From an uncultured Lachnospiraceae bacterium (GTDB lineage: Bacteria; Bacillota; Clostridia; Lachnospirales; Lachnospiraceae), in contig CAOKHR010000112.1 in the NCBI GenBank assembly GCA_948468325.1, positions 1 to 7,606 of the forward strand: DNA of 7,606 nucleotides, given 5' to 3'. Numbering within the stretch: the first letter of the stretch is position 1; the number at the start of each line of letters is the position of its first letter. A model generated the notes under the pieces. That model had not been told where the DNA came from. It made no database searches and saw only the letters and a list, made by a program, of their open reading frames with translations. Position numbers and translations under genes: made by a program. This document shows, in pieces, positions 5,382 to 7,606 of the stretch.

Positions 5382-7103
5382 ATGTCAACACACAAAAAGA
5401 TTGACATTATTTGTATTATCGCAACCCTTTTCGTTATAGCGTTGACGATTTTGTTTATCAATGGCAGCTCTTTTGGCGTTCTTCCTGCCATGAGTGTGGA
5501 AGCCGGTGATGATATGTTTACGGCAAATGATTTGAATGCAGATTGGGATACTTCTTCCGCTACAAAAATAGTATTATCTGACAAAGGCAGTTCAATCAGC
5601 GGAAATGGAGCCTATGTTTATGACGGCAACGTCTATATTGCTTATGCGGGACATTATGTTTTTACCGGTGAACTCACAAACGGAAGTATTATAATTGATG
5701 CTGAAAAAAGTGATAAAATCTGGTTATCCTTAAACGGAGTGACACTTCATTGTGAGGATGATGCGGCGATTCGCGTGGAACAGGCGGATAAGGTGTTTCT
5801 GACTCTGGCAGACGGTACAGAAAATGTTATCTCTTCGGGGGCGCAGTATAAGGCTGAAATAATTTCTTCCGGTGTGGATGGAGCGGTTTATTCCCGCGAC
5901 GATCTGACGATTAACGGAACAGGCGCACTTACGGTAAACACGGAATATCATCATGGAATTGTGTGTAATGATGATTTGGTAATTACCGGCGGCAATATTA
6001 CAATAAGCGCAGTACAAGACGGTATCCATGCCAATGACAGTGTGCGTATTCATAATACTGCAATTTCCATTTCTGCCGGAGATGATGGGATTACGGCATC
6101 AAACGATGATGAAACGTCATTTTTATATATGAAATCCGGAAACGTTGTTATTTCAGACTGTTATGAAGGACTGGAAGCCATAAATGTTACGATTGCCGGC
6201 GGAACGGTTGATATTACGGCAACGGATGACGGAATCAATGCCTGTGGAAGCGGAGCCGACTCTGCGATTCGTATTGCGGGCGGTGATATTACGATTACAA
6301 ACCCGTCCGGCAGAGATGCAGACGGTCTGGATTCGTATGGCAGTATTTATATCGAAGGCGGCAGAGTCTTTATCAGTGTTTCGGGCAGCGGTGGAAACTG
6401 TGCGCTTGACTACGGAGAAGAAAACGGAGGTGTATGTGCAGTCAGCGGAGGTACGGTGATTGCCTGCGGCGGCAGTGCCATGGCATCCGGATTTGATGGA
6501 AGTTCCACACAGGGCTTTGTGATGTACAACACGGATGCAGAGGCAGATACGGAAGTAAGCCTTAAGGATTCACTTGGCGAAGAGATTCTTTCAGAGAAAA
6601 TTCCCTGCAGCTTTTCTTCTGTTGTGCTTAGCGCGCCTGAATTGGAAGTAGGAGATGTATGTACAATCGCAATCGGAGAAGCGCAGGAAGAGATTACGAT
6701 TGACAATGTTTCGGCTTCCTCCGGTCCCAATGGAAAGTCCGGAGGCGATATGCGCAGCGGCCGGAAACACGATGGGCCGATGGACAGACAGGATTTTGGC
6801 GATGGTACAGATATGGAGCCGCCAGACAAAACGGAAGTGCCGGATAAAATGGAAATGCCGGACAATGAGAGTTTGCCGGATCAGCAGGAGACAAAGGAAG
6901 CCATCGGCAGGGCGTTTATGCCCGATAAAGAACAGGGACAGGGAGAGCATTTTTTAAAACGGCAGGATGGAGGGAAGAACGGAGACAGGATTTCATCTTC
7001 CGGTAATTCTTCTGGCATTTTTATTTTGCTTGGTATTTCTGTGCTGGCCTTGCTGATTGGATTATTTGCTGCAGTGAAGGTAAAGCCACTGGAGAATATC
7101 TGA
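5382..7103 (+). CDS. Membrane-anchored Asp/Gly-rich beta-helix protein (Cthe_2159/carbohydrate-binding-domain type)
   Basis: This 573-residue protein has an N-terminal hydrophobic segment (about 9-27) after MSTHKK, acting as signal or anchor. It has a second membrane segment at the C-terminus (about 546-564) ending in a short basic tail. Residues 60-380 are a repetitive domain of short strands alternating with Asp/Gly turns: DGAVYSRDDLTI, HGIVCNDDLVI, DGIHANDSVRI, DGITASNDDE, EGLEAINVTI, DGINACGSG and DGLDSYGSIYI. Each of these turns is generally followed by a GG.(V/I).I strand. This is the pattern of the Cthe_2159 family (carbohydrate-binding, DUF4353), a parallel beta-helix that binds polygalacturonate-like acidic sugars with calcium. 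A globular region (380-443) follows, then a hydrophilic acidic stalk with PD hexapeptide repeats (480-502). Topology is probably extracytoplasmic. The relatives beside VTC/DUF4956 genes often include CotH kinases; none is present here. Substrate is unknown. Confidence 0.82.
   Translation: MSTHKKIDIICIIATLFVIALTILFINGSSFGVLPAMSVEAGDDMFTANDLNADWDTSSATKIVLSDKGSSISGNGAYVYDGNVYIAYAGHYVFTGELTNGSIIIDAEKSDKIWLSLNGVTLHCEDDAAIRVEQADKVFLTLADGTENVISSGAQYKAEIISSGVDGAVYSRDDLTINGTGALTVNTEYHHGIVCNDDLVITGGNITISAVQDGIHANDSVRIHNTAISISAGDDGITASNDDETSFLYMKSGNVVISDCYEGLEAINVTIAGGTVDITATDDGINACGSGADSAIRIAGGDITITNPSGRDADGLDSYGSIYIEGGRVFISVSGSGGNCALDYGEENGGVCAVSGGTVIACGGSAMASGFDGSSTQGFVMYNTDAEADTEVSLKDSLGEEILSEKIPCSFSSVVLSAPELEVGDVCTIAIGEAQEEITIDNVSASSGPNGKSGGDMRSGRKHDGPMDRQDFGDGTDMEPPDKTEVPDKMEMPDNESLPDQQETKEAIGRAFMPDKEQGQGEHFLKRQDGGKNGDRISSSGNSSGIFILLGISVLALLIGLFAAVKVKPLENI
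6819..6890 (+). repeat. Proline-Asp hexapeptide repeat coding region
   Basis: The stalk of the beta-helix protein reads PDKTEV, PDKMEM, PDNESL, PDQQET: four tandem six-residue units with PD at the start (residues 481-504), written mostly as CCGGA(C/T) plus variable codons. Such acidic Pro-rich tracts usually act as flexible spacers between a surface domain and a membrane anchor. Confidence 0.6.
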
Positions 7104-7157
7104 AAATTGCTTTCCGCCAGATGTATGGCACGCTTAGCGCCCAAAGGGCATGAAGGC

Positions 7158-7187
7158 TTTACACCAAATCTGTTTATCTGGTATAAT
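7158..7187 (+). promoter_or_regulatory. Strong sigma-A-like promoter of the small gene
   Basis: TTTACA (7158-7163, 5 of 6 matches) lies 18 bp before TATAAT (7182-7187), which also has a TG extension (TGGTATAAT). Transcription would start near 7194. No convincing terminator lies between 7103 and this point: only a 4-bp GCCC/GGGC stem at 7139-7149 without a T-run. Read-through from the VTC operon is therefore possible. Confidence 0.7.
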
Positions 7188-7230
7188 CAAATTACCATAT
7201 AAACGGTACGGGTAAAAGGATGGTGATAAT

Positions 7231-7413
7231 ATGCCAATGATTGAAAAAGAATACAATGGGATTCTGTTAGATCAAATATCACTGCTTGAAGAAATAGAAC
7301 GGGTAGCGAAAAAAGTGAACTGCCAGGAAGCGCTGGAAGAAATTGAATTTAAACGCAATCAAATCAATCGAAAATTATATCAAAAACTGCCATTAATAGA
7401 CGGAAATAATTAA
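7231..7413 (+). CDS. Small helical protein, unknown function (60 residues)
   Basis: This short, highly charged protein is dominated by two predicted helices: ISLLEEIERVAKKVNCQEAL (about 16-35) and EEIEFKRNQINRKLYQKL (about 36-53). They look like an antiparallel hairpin or a coiled coil. There is no signal peptide, membrane segment or recognisable domain. The size and two-helix layout recall Spo0E-like phosphatases, but the SQxLD signature is missing, so I do not assign that family. Support for a real gene comes from a strong promoter at 7158-7187, an AAAGGATGG ribosome binding site 7 nt before the ATG, and an intrinsic terminator 25 nt after the stop. A second ATG six bases later (7237) is a possible alternative start. 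It looks like an independently transcribed small gene. Confidence 0.7.
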   Translation: MPMIEKEYNGILLDQISLLEEIERVAKKVNCQEALEEIEFKRNQINRKLYQKLPLIDGNN

Positions 7414-7438
7414 ATAACAAATCCAAACAAACCAGAGG

Positions 7439-7480
7439 GCGTAAAGTCTTTATTGAATTATTAAAGCTTTGCGTCTTTTT
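7439..7480 (+). terminator. Rho-independent terminator of the small gene
   Basis: The arms 7440-7452 and 7462-7473 pair as CGTAAAG and CTTTA against TAAAGCTTTGCG, with one bulged T and one G-T pair. The stem is followed closely by five T (7476-7480). It lies 25 nt after the stop codon and could also end read-through from the operon upstream. Confidence 0.72.
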
Positions 7481-7572
7481 AATTTGCAGAAATACAAACA
7501 GAACACCAGAACAAATGAAAGGCAGGTAACCACAGATGGGATAAATTGAATAAATATTTATAACCAGTTAGG

Positions 7573-7606
7573 AGGCATTAGCAGAAATATTTGTTAGTGC
7601 CTTTTA
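7573..7606 (+). terminator. Second terminator-like hairpin at the window edge
   Basis: An 11-bp stem with two G-T pairs (arms 7573-7583 and 7592-7602) has an 8-nt loop and is followed by TTT, at which point the window ends. No gene lies between 7481 and this hairpin. It could end a small RNA or read-through transcript, or be the leader terminator of a gene beyond the window. The GGAGG at 7571-7575 overlaps the left arm, so it could also hide a ribosome binding site. Confidence 0.45.

Noticed and set aside
6410..6865. Long minus-strand reading frame inside the beta-helix gene
   Set aside because: Ser/Pro-rich composition typical of an antisense shadow of Gly/Asp-rich codons; no ribosome binding site, and the plus-strand protein is clearly real.
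7231..7413. Spo0E-like aspartate phosphatase
   Set aside because: The size and two-helix layout fit, but the SQxLD signature needed for phosphatase activity is missing.
1..7606. CRISPR array, tRNA, rRNA or riboswitch
   Set aside because: No regularly spaced repeats of suitable length, no cloverleaf with a TTCRA arm, and no recognisable aptamer core were seen on either strand by eye.

Overview
The window looks like chromosomal DNA of a low-to-mid GC Gram-positive anaerobe of the Clostridia, most likely Lachnospiraceae-like. This is inferred from AGGAGG-type ribosome binding sites with short spacings, sigma-A-like promoters (several with extended -10 elements), a B12-binding-type radical SAM protein paired with its DUF2344 partner, and a VTC/DUF4956/Cthe_2159-type operon. 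I cannot assign a genus. I see no tRNA, rRNA, CRISPR array, complete insertion sequence or replication origin.

Region 1 (1-1360) holds the 3' end of a radical SAM gene translationally overlapping a DUF2344 (TIGR03936-like) gene. The pair ends in a hairpin whose loop contains the stop codon. Region 2 (1385-3016) has two divergent genes: a small lipoprotein on the minus strand and a Gfo/Idh/MocA-family oxidoreductase on the plus strand. Their shared 147-bp spacer carries a perfect 7-bp direct repeat with an 11-bp period, the geometry expected for an OmpR-type response regulator. Region 3 (3083-3701) is a single gene for a membrane-anchored rhodanese-fold protein whose catalytic cysteine position is glycine, followed by a good intrinsic terminator. 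Region 4 (3530-4008) is a 479-bp stretch without an intact gene. It holds that terminator, a possible decayed minus-strand coding remnant, and a promoter with a second 11-bp-period direct repeat.

Region 5 (4009-7103) is the most interesting part. It is a tight three-gene operon encoding a VTC-type polyphosphate polymerase-like protein, a DUF4956 membrane protein with a cytoplasmic-looking C-terminal domain, and a 573-residue membrane-anchored Asp/Gly-rich beta-helix protein of the Cthe_2159/carbohydrate-binding type. My inference is a cell-envelope system in which a cytosolic polymerase feeds a membrane component and an extracellular calcium- or polymer-binding protein. This is not shown by the sequence alone. 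Region 6 (7158-7480) is a 60-residue helical protein with its own strong promoter and terminator. The window closes with a second hairpin and T-run at its edge that has no associated gene.
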